DNA of 57,057 bases from Oscillospiraceae bacterium (GTDB lineage: Bacteria; Bacillota; Clostridia; Oscillospirales; Oscillospiraceae), in the NCBI GenBank assembly GCA_902765025.1, contig CACWYC010000024.1, forward strand, positions 1 through 57,057. Reading direction: 5' to 3'. Positions 33,710 to 43,375 of the stretch are shown here, piece after piece. The notes under the pieces are model-generated. The model ran no database searches, was not told the origin of the DNA, and saw only the letters and a program-made list of their open reading frames with translations. The position numbers and the translations under genes were made by a program. The number at the start of each line of letters is the position of its first letter. The stretch's first letter is position 1.

Positions 33710-36700
33710 ATGAAAAGCGGATGGAAGAGGAGAGGGGAAAGATTACTGTCTTTCCTGCTGTGTGTGGCAGTTGTGTTTAGCGTTATTCCTGGCTTTGTAT
33801 TGGAGGCGAAAGGAGATAGCATTCTAAGCGACAAACGGTTTTACGGAAAAGATTTTACTTCTTCCGAGGTTCTTGCGGAAAAACTTGATAGACTGTTTAA
33901 CCTGTTGCCGTATAGTGATTATCCTTTCTTTACAACTAGTGGCAACACATCCTGCGGTAATAACGCATGTACTAAATGTTATAATATTAATGTGGCAAAG
34001 GAACATCCGAACTTAAAGAATGCGGGAATACAGTTTAGCGGAACTAGTTCTGCGGGGTATAGTTGTTACGGCTTTGCTCATTACGCATTTCTGTTTCTGT
34101 GGGGAATTGAAATCGGGGCATATGGGATGGAGAGACAGGCTGAGTTGCCGACCGTAAAAAGAGTTGCTCAAATTGAAAATATGTCGACAAGCAATCAGGC
34201 AAAAGCGTTCTTCTCCCAAGCACAAGTGGGCGATTTAGTGCAAGGGTATGGCGGACAAGGAGGACATACATTCATCTTTTTGAAAGCAGAAGATGACGGA
34301 GTGATTGTCCTGCAGAATAACTATTTTCATAGTAGCCTTGGATACAATAGAGTCACCGTCAGCAAGATTTCGTACAGTTCGTTGGCGTCTTCCAATTACT
34401 GCTTTGAGGAGAGGACAAGCATATATCGTAATCCTTGTGACCATAGCGCCGGATTTGAGTTTAAGACAGTAGATGATTTATACGGACCTTATTGCAACAA
34501 ATGTGGCGTTCAATTTCCGCTTACGCTTGATACTAGCGCAGCAGGGAAATACATTGTCGGGAAGAAAGACACCTCAGATGAAAGCTCAAATCGTGCAGCC
34601 ATAAATCCGTATCGAGAGTCTTGCACAAATATGAGCCCATACAACGGGCTTTCGCGCAATATTCTATACGCACCGGGAACGGAACTAAATATTGTGGGAT
34701 CGGTTACTAACTATCGTGGGAATACATGGTACAAAATTAAAGAGAATAATTTCTATATTTATGAGGGATGGGTAACGAAAGCTGAAACATGCATTGATAA
34801 GCCCACAAATCTCAAAGCTGAACATCTGACAGATACAACGGCGAAGATATCTTGGAGTGCGGTATCCGGGGCAACAGGATATGAAGCGCAATTCAGCAGA
34901 GAGAACGGTGGTTGGAACAGCGACACAGAATATTCGAGCGGAACTTCTTACAATGTGACCGGATTGAATTGGAGCACATACTCATACTACAGGTTTCGCG
35001 TTAGAGCCAAAAGTGCTGCTGGCGAGTCTGATTGGACAGAGGTTATTCTAAATAAGCCCTCCTCCACTGCAGTCCCATCTGCGCCGACTGGATTGACCGG
35101 AACGAGATCCGGATCAAATGTTAATCTAACCTGGAATGCGGTCAGTGGTGCCACAAGCTACGCTATACAGTATTGCAACGCGTCCAGCAACGGTTGGCAA
35201 ACGCCGAAAGAGTCTCCCGCGAGTACTAATTCGGCAACAATCACAAGCTTTGGGTGGGGCTACGATTATATCGACTTTCGCGTCTGGGCTCAGAATCGGG
35301 CGGGAACTTCAAATGGTTATTCCGAGGTGCGCGTATATAAAAACGCCTCATCTGTGAATCTCCCGTATCCTGATACTCTCTCGGCGGTCTGGGAGGCTGG
35401 CAATAAAGCAACATTGTCCTGGAGCAGCGTCCCCGGCGCAACATATTATCAAGTAGAGTATAAAACGAAAGCCATGGATGAGAATGGAGAGGACTGGAAA
35501 GTTGATGGCACAAACATTACAGGCACTTCCTTTACATCTACTGGATTAAAGAATCATGATTATTTTCTATTCCAAGTAAAAGCAGGAAATACTTCGGGTA
35601 CGTCGCCGAATTATAAATGGATAAAAGTCTATAAAACTATTACTGCTACATTTGACGCAAACGGCGGAACGACAAGCGAAACATCAAGAAAGTATACTTA
35701 TGATAGTGCAACTGGCACACCGGCAACGTTCGGTACGCTTCCTACTCCTTCGAGGACAGGCTACTCGTTTGACGGATGGTATACCAAGCAAACTGGTGGA
35801 ACTAAAATAACTAGTTCTACAGCGGTTACTGCAACACAGGGCATCACACTCTATGCGCATTGGACTGCCGCTACCTACACCGTCACCTACAACGCCAACG
35901 GTGGTACCGATGCCCCGGCTGCACAGACCAAGACACACGGTACGGCGCTGACGCTGAGTTCTGTGAAACCCTCCCGCAAAAGCGATTCGGCGGGCAGCTA
36001 CACCGTTACGCTGAACGCCAACGGCGGCAGCGTGTCCCAGAACACGGTGACGGCGGCCAAGACTACAAATTATAGCTTCAAAAACTGGAATACCGCATCA
36101 AACGGCAGCGGCACGTCCTACAACGCCGGAGCGAGCTACACTGCTAACGCCGGAGTAACCCTGTATGCCCAGTGGACCAGCAGCACATCTGTTTCCCAAG
36201 TGACGCTGCCCATGCCCACTCGCACCGGCTACACCTTCAAGGGCTGGGGCACGACGGCCAATGCTACCACCGGCACTACCGGCAGCTATACACCGCAGTC
36301 GGATGTAACGCTTTATGCTGTGTGGCAGGCGAATACCTACACCGTCACCTACAACGCCAACGGTGGTACCGGTGCTCCGGCGGCACAGACCAAGACACAC
36401 GGTACGGCGTTGACGCTGAGCTCCACAAAGCCGAGCAGGACAAGTTCTGCTGCGAGCAGCTACGTTGTTACATTGAATGCCAACGGCGGAACGTGCATCG
36501 CTGCCAGTATCGAGGCAACGAGATTGACCGATTATTCATTCAAAAACTGGAACACCAAGGCCGACGGGACCGGAACTGCGTACAGTTCCGGCGCCTCCTA
36601 CACGACAGATGCTTCTGCCACACTGTACGCGCAGTGGAGCAGTACAACAAAAACCAAATCTGTAACACTTCCGACTCCGGTACGTAGTGGATACACGTTC

Positions 36701-38365
36701 CTGGGCTGGGAAGAGAGCGGAAACAGTAGCGCCCGCTTCACTGAGAGCTATACGCCTGGCGGAAATGTTACATTGAATGCGGTTTGGCAAGATAATACTT
36801 TCTCTGTAGATATTAACGGCTGGCTGGATGGCGAGATGGCCGGTAATATTGCGGGATACGGGACTGTAGATGTTTGGATTAACGGTGAAAAAGTGGCGGA
36901 TGACGTAACGGATTACAGTGCCAAGTGGCCTGCTGGTACGAGCTATGAGGTCAATGACATAAAGGCCACGCAGGGACACGCATATGTGGGCGTAGCCGAC
37001 GGCACCCTGAGCGGAACGGTGGGAGAGGGTTACACAGGCATTCGCCTCTCTTTCTCCACGCAGTATACGGTGTCCTTTGACGCAAACGGTGGAGACGTTT
37101 CTACTGCCAACAAAACCGTCCTTTTGGGCGGGAAATACGGTACCCTTCCTGTGCCGAGCCGTGAGGGATACAGGTTCGCTGGATGGTATTCTGAAAATGC
37201 CCTGATTACAGCATCAACCGTGGTTTCCAAAGACGCAGCCACAGCGTTGACTGCACACTGGGAGGCGATATCTGCAGAAGAGGTGCATCTGAACAAGACA
37301 ACCGCAGAACTTGTCGTAGGGGACAAGGTGATCCTCGAGGCAACGATTACTCCTGCGGATGCCCTGAACAAGACGGTTACCTGGTCCAGCAGTGATAATT
37401 CTGTTGCCACTGTAAATCAGACGAACGGGGAAGTGACAGCGGTCGGCGCCGGCACTGCGACAATCACAGCGACTGCCGCAGATGGCAGCCGGGTTAGCGC
37501 AAGTTGCCGTATTGTTGTAAAGAAGTCTCTTAATTCCTACACTGTGTCTTTCGATGCAAACGGTGGCAGTGCTGCGCCGGACCCGCTGACGAAGACGGAA
37601 GGGACAGCTATCGTTCTGCCTGCTGCTATTCCGGAGCGCAGTGGCTATACCTTCTTGGGTTGGTCGGAATCTGATGCGGCAACAGTCGCGGACTATGCGG
37701 CGGGCGGAAGCCTCAATAAGGATGCCGATATTGTGCTGTATGCCATCTGGAAAAAGAGCGATGTGCCTGCTGACGCTGCGGAGCTTGTTATCGAGAGCGT
37801 AGTTGCAAGAGCGGGCGACACGGTGAAGGTGACGTATGTTCTAAAGAACTCCTGCGAACTCAAATCCATCGCTCTTTTTAACCTGACCTATAACAGCAAT
37901 GCACTGGAACTGGTCTCCGGCGAATGGAAGGTTACAGACACGGTGCTGCAGAACTGGAACTCGACAACAACGAACGGCGCGGTTGCGTTTGATGAGAACA
38001 GCAAGGTCGATGGCGAAATATTTGCGGCGACCTTTAAGGTTAAGGATGGCACCGGTGACGGCGATTACCGCATCAGCTGCGATATTACAGCGAAGACAAG
38101 GACGGAGATGGGCACTGAGGAGGCCGTAGAAATCGTGACGGTTGATGGCGGCGTTACCGTTATTAGCTACATCTCGGGTGACGTGGACGATGATGGTAAC
38201 GTAACGAGCGACGACGCAATCTATGTCCTCTACTACACGCTGCTTCCGGATATGTACCCTGTTAATCAGCCTGTCGACTTCGACGGTGACGGCCAGATTA
38301 CGAGTGATGACGCCATTTATCTGCTGTATTACACTCTTCTTCCGGACTTGTATCCTTTGAGCTGA
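33710..38365 (+). CDS. Giant secreted protein: cysteine peptidase/amidase, Fn3, B-repeats, BIG2, cohesin, dockerin
   Basis: 1551 residues; ATG 33710 is 9 bases after AAAGGAGG. A signal peptide (about 10-33) precedes an NlpC/P60- or CHAP-like domain with C119 (GYSCYGFAHY), H186 (GGHTFIF) and N203. Then three fibronectin III-type modules (about 361-640), InlB/Listeria-Bacteroides B-repeats (about 644-1184, marked by TYNANGG and GYTFKGW), a BIG2 domain (about 1188-1270), another B-repeat, a cohesin-like module (about 1355-1485) and a two-loop dockerin (DVDDDGNVTSDDA, DFDGDGQITSDDA; 1488-1551). No LPXTG. It may attach non-covalently through cohesin-dockerin contacts. GC content changes sharply within the gene. 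Confidence 0.8.
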   Translation: MKSGWKRRGERLLSFLLCVAVVFSVIPGFVLEAKGDSILSDKRFYGKDFTSSEVLAEKLDRLFNLLPYSDYPFFTTSGNTSCGNNACTKCYNINVAKEHPNLKNAGIQFSGTSSAGYSCYGFAHYAFLFLWGIEIGAYGMERQAELPTVKRVAQIENMSTSNQAKAFFSQAQVGDLVQGYGGQGGHTFIFLKAEDDGVIVLQNNYFHSSLGYNRVTVSKISYSSLASSNYCFEERTSIYRNPCDHSAGFEFKTVDDLYGPYCNKCGVQFPLTLDTSAAGKYIVGKKDTSDESSNRAAINPYRESCTNMSPYNGLSRNILYAPGTELNIVGSVTNYRGNTWYKIKENNFYIYEGWVTKAETCIDKPTNLKAEHLTDTTAKISWSAVSGATGYEAQFSRENGGWNSDTEYSSGTSYNVTGLNWSTYSYYRFRVRAKSAAGESDWTEVILNKPSSTAVPSAPTGLTGTRSGSNVNLTWNAVSGATSYAIQYCNASSNGWQTPKESPASTNSATITSFGWGYDYIDFRVWAQNRAGTSNGYSEVRVYKNASSVNLPYPDTLSAVWEAGNKATLSWSSVPGATYYQVEYKTKAMDENGEDWKVDGTNITGTSFTSTGLKNHDYFLFQVKAGNTSGTSPNYKWIKVYKTITATFDANGGTTSETSRKYTYDSATGTPATFGTLPTPSRTGYSFDGWYTKQTGGTKITSSTAVTATQGITLYAHWTAATYTVTYNANGGTDAPAAQTKTHGTALTLSSVKPSRKSDSAGSYTVTLNANGGSVSQNTVTAAKTTNYSFKNWNTASNGSGTSYNAGASYTANAGVTLYAQWTSSTSVSQVTLPMPTRTGYTFKGWGTTANATTGTTGSYTPQSDVTLYAVWQANTYTVTYNANGGTGAPAAQTKTHGTALTLSSTKPSRTSSAASSYVVTLNANGGTCIAASIEATRLTDYSFKNWNTKADGTGTAYSSGASYTTDASATLYAQWSSTTKTKSVTLPTPVRSGYTFLGWEESGNSSARFTESYTPGGNVTLNAVWQDNTFSVDINGWLDGEMAGNIAGYGTVDVWINGEKVADDVTDYSAKWPAGTSYEVNDIKATQGHAYVGVADGTLSGTVGEGYTGIRLSFSTQYTVSFDANGGDVSTANKTVLLGGKYGTLPVPSREGYRFAGWYSENALITASTVVSKDAATALTAHWEAISAEEVHLNKTTAELVVGDKVILEATITPADALNKTVTWSSSDNSVATVNQTNGEVTAVGAGTATITATAADGSRVSASCRIVVKKSLNSYTVSFDANGGSAAPDPLTKTEGTAIVLPAAIPERSGYTFLGWSESDAATVADYAAGGSLNKDADIVLYAIWKKSDVPADAAELVIESVVARAGDTVKVTYVLKNSCELKSIALFNLTYNSNALELVSGEWKVTDTVLQNWNSTTTNGAVAFDENSKVDGEIFAATFKVKDGTGDGDYRISCDITAKTRTEMGTEEAVEIVTVDGGVTVISYISGDVDDDGNVTSDDAIYVLYYTLLPDMYPVNQPVDFDGDGQITSDDAIYLLYYTLLPDLYPLS

Positions 38366-38409
38366 ATAGACTTGTGCTTTTGGTATGAGTTTACATGTGG
38401 GAGAATGGT

Positions 38410-39354
38410 ATGAAAAAAATTCTTTCAACGATAATGGCGCTAGTTATCCTAATGCTCCTATTGTCGGCGGCGTATGCTGCAAATGGTGGGGCCTCTCTTT
38501 ACGGCACTGCGTCAAGCATGACGCTTGCTCCCGGCGATGAGGTGACTATTTCCGTCGCACTGGAAAACGCAGCAGAGGCCAAGAGCGTTTCTCTTGTATT
38601 CGATTATGATAATACTGGTGTCTTTGAAAACCCTGCAAAGGGAGACGGACGATGGCTGCTATTCAACACGACTATTGCGGCATTTGATACATCCAAAGTA
38701 CCATGCGGCACGGCGGCTGCTGCTTATGGAGAGGCAACGAACATTAACGGGAGCCTCTTTAATCTGAAGCTGCGTGTCAGAGAAAATGCGGTGTTTGGCA
38801 AGTCGACGATTACAGTGGTGCCCATTATCAGGAATGGGACACAGACTGTGGCTTGTGAGAGCATGTCATTGGCCTTGACTATTGTTGACCCATCGGCACA
38901 AAGTGATGAAAAGTGGGACTTGTCTTTCCAAGTTCCGGGAACCGGCATGGAGGGAACGGAGTTCGCACTCAAGAGCGGCACAACCGAGCTGAAGCCTGAT
39001 GCTGATAACCTGTTCAGGCAGATTGACGGCGGGAACTATACCCTTTGCGTATCAAGGGATGGCTTCGTCAGTTATACCAAGGAAGTTGATATTGACAAAA
39101 ACACGGTAGTGAACATTCCTCGCTTGGTAAAACGGGGAAATGTGAATGGCGCGTCAGACTACCTGGGACAGGAAACCGGCGTGGAAGATATGGCCTGTTT
39201 GTACACGTATCTGTCCAAAGGCTTTAACGAAGGGCAGATTAGCGACGGTGATTATTTCAGGGCGGTTGCAGATGTCAATGAAGATGGATGGGTAAACATT
39301 TTGGATTACCAAGCACTATATGTAGAAATACAAACTGTGTATAGTGAAGGGTGA
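38410..39354 (+). CDS. Secreted cohesin/dockerin-type protein
   Basis: 314 residues; ATG 38410 follows GTGGGAG. Signal peptide about 1-24 (ending AAYAA). Residues 30-160 resemble a cohesin fold (MTLAPGDEVTISVALENAAEAKSV split by VFDYD). A small beta-sandwich (about 175-245) resembles carboxypeptidase-regulatory or SpaA-like repeats. The end carries one clear dockerin-type calcium loop (DVNEDGWVNILDY) and a weaker first half (RGNVNGASDY). It lies 44 bases after the giant gene and probably shares its transcript; the two could bind each other. Terminator at 39387. Confidence 0.7.
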   Translation: MKKILSTIMALVILMLLLSAAYAANGGASLYGTASSMTLAPGDEVTISVALENAAEAKSVSLVFDYDNTGVFENPAKGDGRWLLFNTTIAAFDTSKVPCGTAAAAYGEATNINGSLFNLKLRVRENAVFGKSTITVVPIIRNGTQTVACESMSLALTIVDPSAQSDEKWDLSFQVPGTGMEGTEFALKSGTTELKPDADNLFRQIDGGNYTLCVSRDGFVSYTKEVDIDKNTVVNIPRLVKRGNVNGASDYLGQETGVEDMACLYTYLSKGFNEGQISDGDYFRAVADVNEDGWVNILDYQALYVEIQTVYSEG

Positions 39355-39386
39355 ACCCTGAAAAGCAGTAGATAGCGGACGAGATT

Positions 39387-39426
39387 CAATGGCAGGGAGG
39401 CTGGTTTATTTGCCTTCCTGCCATTG
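39387..39426 (+). terminator. Terminator after the cohesin/dockerin genes
   Basis: CAATGGCAGGGAGGC (39387-39401) pairs with 39412-39426 with one mismatch over a T-rich loop. Confidence 0.75.
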
Positions 39427-39611
39427 AGTTTAAATGAAACCGAAGCACTAATCTCAAGATGAGAGTCAATGGACAGGAAGCTCAAGCGATTATCACTCAC
39501 CTATATCGCCACCCCTTGACATCTCTCGACGCTGGAGTTATAAAAAGGACCTACATTGACAGTCCGCAAAGGTACACCTTCCCGAACAGCTTTATTTGTC
39601 GCAATAAAGTG

Positions 39612-39686
39612 TTCGTAAAACACGAAATAATAATTTGCGAATATGTTCGAAAAAGGATAGACATTTGCGAATGGTTGTGGTATCAT
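39612..39686 (+). promoter_or_regulatory. Resolvase promoter and res-like sites
   Basis: Palindromes TTCGTAAAACACGAA (39612-39626) and CGAATATGTTCG (39638-39649), plus a further TTTGCGAAT at 39664, are spaced like resolvase subsites. TAGACA (39658-39663) and TATCAT (39681-39686), 17-base spacer, form a promoter within them, so the resolvase would repress itself. Confidence 0.55.
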
Positions 39687-39710
39687 AGGAGTAAAAGGGA
39701 GGGAGAGCGC

Positions 39711-40340
39711 ATGGGGGGAAGCAGAACATATTACTACGCGAGGGTGTCCAGCAAGGACCAGAATCTGGATCGGCAGCTTGCGGCATTTCGCGCAATGGGC
39801 GCAGACGACAGAGACATCATTGTCGATAAGGAGAGCGGCAAGGACCTGGACCGCATCGGCTACCAGGCCCTCAGGCACAACATGCTCCGGCCGGGAGATA
39901 CTCTGGTGGTCAAGTCACTGGATCGGCTGAGCCGCAATAAGGCGGATATCCGGAATGAGCTGCAGTATTACAGTGAGCATGGCATCCGCGTGAAAGTGAT
40001 TGACCTGCCCACTACCATGATGGACCTGCCCGACGAGCAACGGTGGGTATTCGAGATGGTGAACAACATCTTAATTGAGGTCCTCGGCACCATCGCCCAG
40101 CAGGAGCGAGAGACAATTCGCCGCCGTCAGTCCGAAGGCATCGCGGCAGCGAAGGCGAAAGGTAAACAGCTCGGCAGGCCGGCGATTACCTATCCGCCGA
40201 ACTGGAACGAAGTATACGCAGCGTGGAAGAGCGGAACGCTTACAGCAAAGGCCGCTATGGAGAAGACAGGCGTCAAGCGCACCAGTTTTTACAAACTGGC
40301 GGCGATGACAGAAGCCAATGGAAATGATAAGGCCGGGTAG
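39711..40340 (+). CDS. Serine resolvase/invertase
   Basis: 209 residues; ATG 39711 follows GGGAGGGAG. N-terminal catalytic domain: YYYARVSSKDQNLDRQ with the nucleophile serine near 13-14, LVVKSLDRLSRNK with the conserved arginines, and the long helix IAQQERETIRRRQSEGI. A C-terminal helix-turn-helix (LTAKAAMEKTGVKRTSFYKL) binds DNA. The size is that of Tn3-type resolvases rather than large serine integrases, so it more likely resolves cointegrates or inverts DNA than integrates the element. Res-like palindromes lie upstream. Confidence 0.88.
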   Translation: MGGSRTYYYARVSSKDQNLDRQLAAFRAMGADDRDIIVDKESGKDLDRIGYQALRHNMLRPGDTLVVKSLDRLSRNKADIRNELQYYSEHGIRVKVIDLPTTMMDLPDEQRWVFEMVNNILIEVLGTIAQQERETIRRRQSEGIAAAKAKGKQLGRPAITYPPNWNEVYAAWKSGTLTAKAAMEKTGVKRTSFYKLAAMTEANGNDKAG

Positions 40341-40453
40341 AAATACTGGATAGGCACACCGGTATCCCTGGTGCCACAGGGAATTGGTATATCTATGTGA
40401 AAAAGGGTAAAGAAAATATTAGTGAGTTATATCAACTTGACAATGCCGCATGA
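40337..40453 (+). pseudogene. Surface-protein fragment
   Basis: An open frame without start codon reads HTGIPGATGNWYIYVKKG and ends TGA at 40453. It resembles GNWYIG-type segments found in collagen-like or BspA-like surface proteins of Clostridia. Probably a relic. Confidence 0.35.
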
Positions 40454-40509
40454 GCGGATATATCATACAACATAAGAAGTGATTATTATGTAGAGGAGGG
40501 GACTGTCGC

Positions 40510-41208
40510 TTGAAGATGGGCTTACAGTGTACCATCACGGTGAGGAGTGCGGATGGAACAACGGAGCGGTTTGATACAATAGCATCGTTTGAAAACGCAC
40601 TCAAGGAACGGCGCTATGCGAATGTAGAAATCACCATCGTTGGGGTGGAACGCATACCCGATTGCTTGTGTGCGAACCAGACGGGCATACAATCGCTGAT
40701 TTTGGGAGAAGGCGTCTGTGCTGTTGGGGCAGGTGCTTTTTCAGGTTGCACCGGCATTGAAAGCATCAGCTTCGCCAGCACGGTAGCGGGGATTGGCGAC
40801 TATGCGTTTGCGAGAAACTACTCTCTCAAAAAAATTGTCTGCGGGAAAGGCGTCCGCCTGATCGGTAAGGGGGCCTTCTTCGGCTGCACGTCCCTGGTAT
40901 CTATTACTCTTGACAAAACGATTCAGTCTATCGGTGCTGTTGCATTCGCTTTTTGCCCAAATCTCCATGATATCTCCGCCGAGCTCAGGGCTACCTGCGT
41001 CATTGACAAGTCCGCGTTCCATGAATCACTGAATGACTATGTAGTCTGCTCACAGGTTGGTAGGCTTGCGCTGCAGGATATCCCTGGGAAAAATGCATTC
41101 ACGCCCGGCTCTGCCGGCAATCGATACTATGTAGAGAAGATAAACGGTTGGGAAAGAAAGCGATTGGAGAAGCAGCTTGCCTATCGCGGCGTTTCGGTTG
41201 GTCGTTGA
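40510..41208 (+). CDS. BspA-type leucine-rich repeat protein
   Basis: 232 residues from TTG 40510 behind GAGGAGGGG (ATG 40516 is the alternative). Residues about 55-160 are LRR_5 repeats with the pattern G-x-GAF-x-GC-x-x-L (VGAGAFSGCTGIESI, IGDYAFARNYSLKKI, IGKGAFFGCTSLVSI, IGAVAFAFCPNLHDI). There is no signal peptide and no anchor, so it is probably cytosolic or a truncated surface protein. Both flanks hold relics and it stands alone; a terminator follows at 41249. Confidence 0.75.
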   Translation: MKMGLQCTITVRSADGTTERFDTIASFENALKERRYANVEITIVGVERIPDCLCANQTGIQSLILGEGVCAVGAGAFSGCTGIESISFASTVAGIGDYAFARNYSLKKIVCGKGVRLIGKGAFFGCTSLVSITLDKTIQSIGAVAFAFCPNLHDISAELRATCVIDKSAFHESLNDYVVCSQVGRLALQDIPGKNAFTPGSAGNRYYVEKINGWERKRLEKQLAYRGVSVGR

Positions 41209-41248
41209 GAAACACCAAAGAAAACGAGTCATGACCTGTTGAAAACAT

Positions 41249-41281
41249 AAGCCCGCTATACCTTTCTGGCATAGCGGGCTT
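41249..41281. terminator. Terminator between LRR and XRE genes
   Basis: AAGCCCGCTAT (41249-41259) pairs perfectly with ATAGCGGGCTT (41271-41281). Confidence 0.7.
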
Positions 41282-41306
41282 GCACTTTTTTACAGGCAGA
41301 AGACGG

Positions 41307-41789
41307 TTAGTTGTCTTCCTTTTTTATGCGTGCGGTACGAGCTGTGGCAACAGGGGTGTCTCCAATCTCGGCTGCAACATTCGCAAAGAAATCATCGTAT
41401 TTGTTAGTACCGCTGGAAACGAAGCAGTGCAGGGTACGCAAGACAGTATCTCGATCAAAGCTGTTTAAGGCCTGGAACATACCAAGGGCAAGGGCATCAT
41501 CCTTGTTGTTCGGTTTAGGTTCGTATTCGGTTATATTATTTTCAATGTCGCTCATATCAGTATAAAGGAAATCCTCAATATTGACATCAAGCGTCTTGAC
41601 GACAGAAAGAATAAATTTGAGGGATGGTTCGGTGTAGTCGATATCCGATACCCACCTGGCAAGTATCTGCTTTGAGGCACCGCTTATAGCGCTGAGGGAC
41701 GACAAGGACATGGAGCCTTTTTTCATAAGGTAGTGCAAGTTATTTCGCATGTTCGCTCTTATCTGTTCCAGCGTCAAATTTCTGTTCAT
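41307..41789 (-). CDS. XRE-family regulator
   Basis: 160 residues. The N-terminal helix-turn-helix runs about 8-60 (SLSSLSAISGASKQILARWVSD, split between the two helices), followed by LDVNIEDFLYTDMSD. The C-terminal half (DDALALGMFQALNSFDRDTVLRTLHCFVSS split by Asp) is helical and may bind a ligand or partner. ATG 41789 has only weak ribosome-site sequence (AGGAGGAG lies 12 bases upstream). Confidence 0.75.
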   Translation of the reverse strand: MNRNLTLEQIRANMRNNLHYLMKKGSMSLSSLSAISGASKQILARWVSDIDYTEPSLKFILSVVKTLDVNIEDFLYTDMSDIENNITEYEPKPNNKDDALALGMFQALNSFDRDTVLRTLHCFVSSGTNKYDDFFANVAAEIGDTPVATARTARIKKEDN

Positions 41790-42231
41790 GAAAGATGAGC
41801 TCCTCCTCTATCAAAGATATTCATACTCAAGAATATACACTAATGTGATTTTTAAGTCAAGTAATATGATGTTACTAAAATGCAATTAGAAAAAGGAAAA
41901 GAATAAACCCGGTACTATAAAAATGCGAGTCACGGCAACGATATGGCTTAAAAAATAGTCTTTAGCGATATTTGAACTTAAACCATAACAATGCCAAGCC
42001 ATCTTCCTGCAAAGGCACATCCAAGGGTGAGATTGACTTTGTGGAGAGAGTGGGGTATTGTTATGTTAAGATGAAATCTGGTTCGCATTTCTTTACCTCA
42101 GTTTTCAACCGCTATTATCCCGTCATCAAGGATGCGGTTCGACCCTTATAGACGGGAGAGCCCGCAGAGTGCTTTCTCACCCTGATCTATACCAATCTGA
42201 CTGTGAACCAGGACAAAAGAAGGCAGAACGT
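41790..42231. other. AT-rich intergenic stretch with an ORF remnant
   Basis: It holds the divergent upstream region of the XRE gene, AT-rich near 41800-41900, and the remnant at 41972-42151. I see no clear promoter for the lipoprotein at 42232. Confidence 0.5.
41972..42151 (+). pseudogene. Unidentified C-terminal protein fragment
   Basis: A frame of 59 codons without a convincing start reads protein-like sequence (GEIDFVERVGYCYVKMKSG, then SVFNRYYPVIKDAVRPL) and ends TAG at 42151. It probably is the 3' remnant of a deleted gene. Family not recognised. Confidence 0.35.
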
Positions 42232-43023
42232 ATGAAAAAACACTTTATCGTAATCAGCCTGTTCCTGACCGCCATGCTGCTCTCCGCCTGCGGTGCTGCA
42301 CCGGAGGCGGTTACCCCCGCGGAGGAAGAAACGGCGGTGGAGACCGCCGCGCCGGTGGAGAAGGCAGAGGAACCCGCCCCCACGGAGGAGACGGCAGCGG
42401 AGCCCGCCCTTGCTCCCCAGAAGGAGCCCACCACCCCGGAGAAGCCCGCCGTTTCGGAGGAGACACCCGCAGCACCCCAGCAGGAGCCTGCGTCTGCGCA
42501 GCAGCCCGAAACAAGCACCCCGTCTACCGCACCTTCCTCCGACGGCACGTCCGGCGGAGGCGGTAATTCCACTGCGCCTATCATCGGGGTAATCGGCAGC
42601 AGCGGGCAGAGTTCCGGCGGGACCGACCAGCCCCAAAGCAGCGGCGGTGTTGTCGGCGTTATCGGCGGTCAGCAGAATGCCCACATTCACAGCTTTAGCC
42701 GCCAGGTGGTCGCGCCTACCTGCTCTGTGGGAGGCTACACCATATTTACCTGCTCCTGCGGGGAAAACTATACCGGAGACTACACCTCTGCCACTGGCCA
42801 GCATCGCTGGGTGCCGGACTATGAGGAAGTCCCGGTGTATGAGGACCGCGAAATATGCGTTTGTAACGTCTGCGGCAAAGACATTACCGATATGTCGCTG
42901 GAACAGCATTATTTCGGAGACGGGTGCTTTGGCTCGTGGCGATCGGTGCTTGTCCATGAACAGGTTGGAACAAAAACCGCAGTTGTAAGCTACCACTGCG
43001 GAGACTGCGGAGCTGAGTGGTAG
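42232..43023 (+). CDS. Lipoprotein with Glu/Pro-rich stalk and Cys-rich head, paralog A
   Basis: 263 residues. The signal peptide ends LLSAC (lipobox, Cys near 20). A long E/A/P/T-rich low-complexity stalk (about 22-105) is followed by a Gly/Ser linker (DGTSGGGG, IIGVIGSSGQSSGG) and a Cys-rich head (about 155-263) with TCSCG, CNVCG and HCGDCG, which looks like a zinc-ribbon fold outside the cell. It is closely related to the lipoprotein at 44784. Only 45 bases past its stop lies sequence matching the 3' end of that paralog. Confidence 0.75.
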   Translation: MKKHFIVISLFLTAMLLSACGAAPEAVTPAEEETAVETAAPVEKAEEPAPTEETAAEPALAPQKEPTTPEKPAVSEETPAAPQQEPASAQQPETSTPSTAPSSDGTSGGGGNSTAPIIGVIGSSGQSSGGTDQPQSSGGVVGVIGGQQNAHIHSFSRQVVAPTCSVGGYTIFTCSCGENYTGDYTSATGQHRWVPDYEEVPVYEDREICVCNVCGKDITDMSLEQHYFGDGCFGSWRSVLVHEQVGTKTAVVSYHCGDCGAEW

Positions 43024-43105
43024 CAATGCTCAGCGTGACAGGCGACATTCTTTTAGTAGCCTGAAAAAGATACGCGGCGAATAACAAATATAACGATCTA
43101 TCGAC

Positions 43106-43303
43106 GCCCCGGACTTGCCTGCGACTACACTTGCAAATCACTGTTATCATGATATGTTCAACGGCTGCACAAGCCTGACTACAGCGCCAGAACTGCCCGC
43201 AACTACGCTGGCAGGTGGCTGCTACGCTGGAATGTTCCGAGACTGCACGAGCCTGACAGCACCACCGGAACTACCCGCAATTCAACTGCAACGAAACAGC
43301 TAG
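43106..43303 (+). pseudogene. BspA-type repeat fragment
   Basis: The open frame reads repeats of the type LTTAPELPATTLAGGCYAG, known from BspA-like/DUF285 surface proteins, but has no start codon of its own, no signal and only about two repeats. A relic of a larger gene. Confidence 0.6.
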
Positions 43304-43375
43304 GTATGACAACAGACCAATTCAAAATACTGCATAGCGAAATCAGGTTATATCGGCTATCTCAAAAAATGAAAT

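Noticed and set aside
33574..33780. 68-codon frame upstream of the giant surface gene
   Set aside because: Starts within a palindrome, has no ribosome site and overlaps the real gene start.
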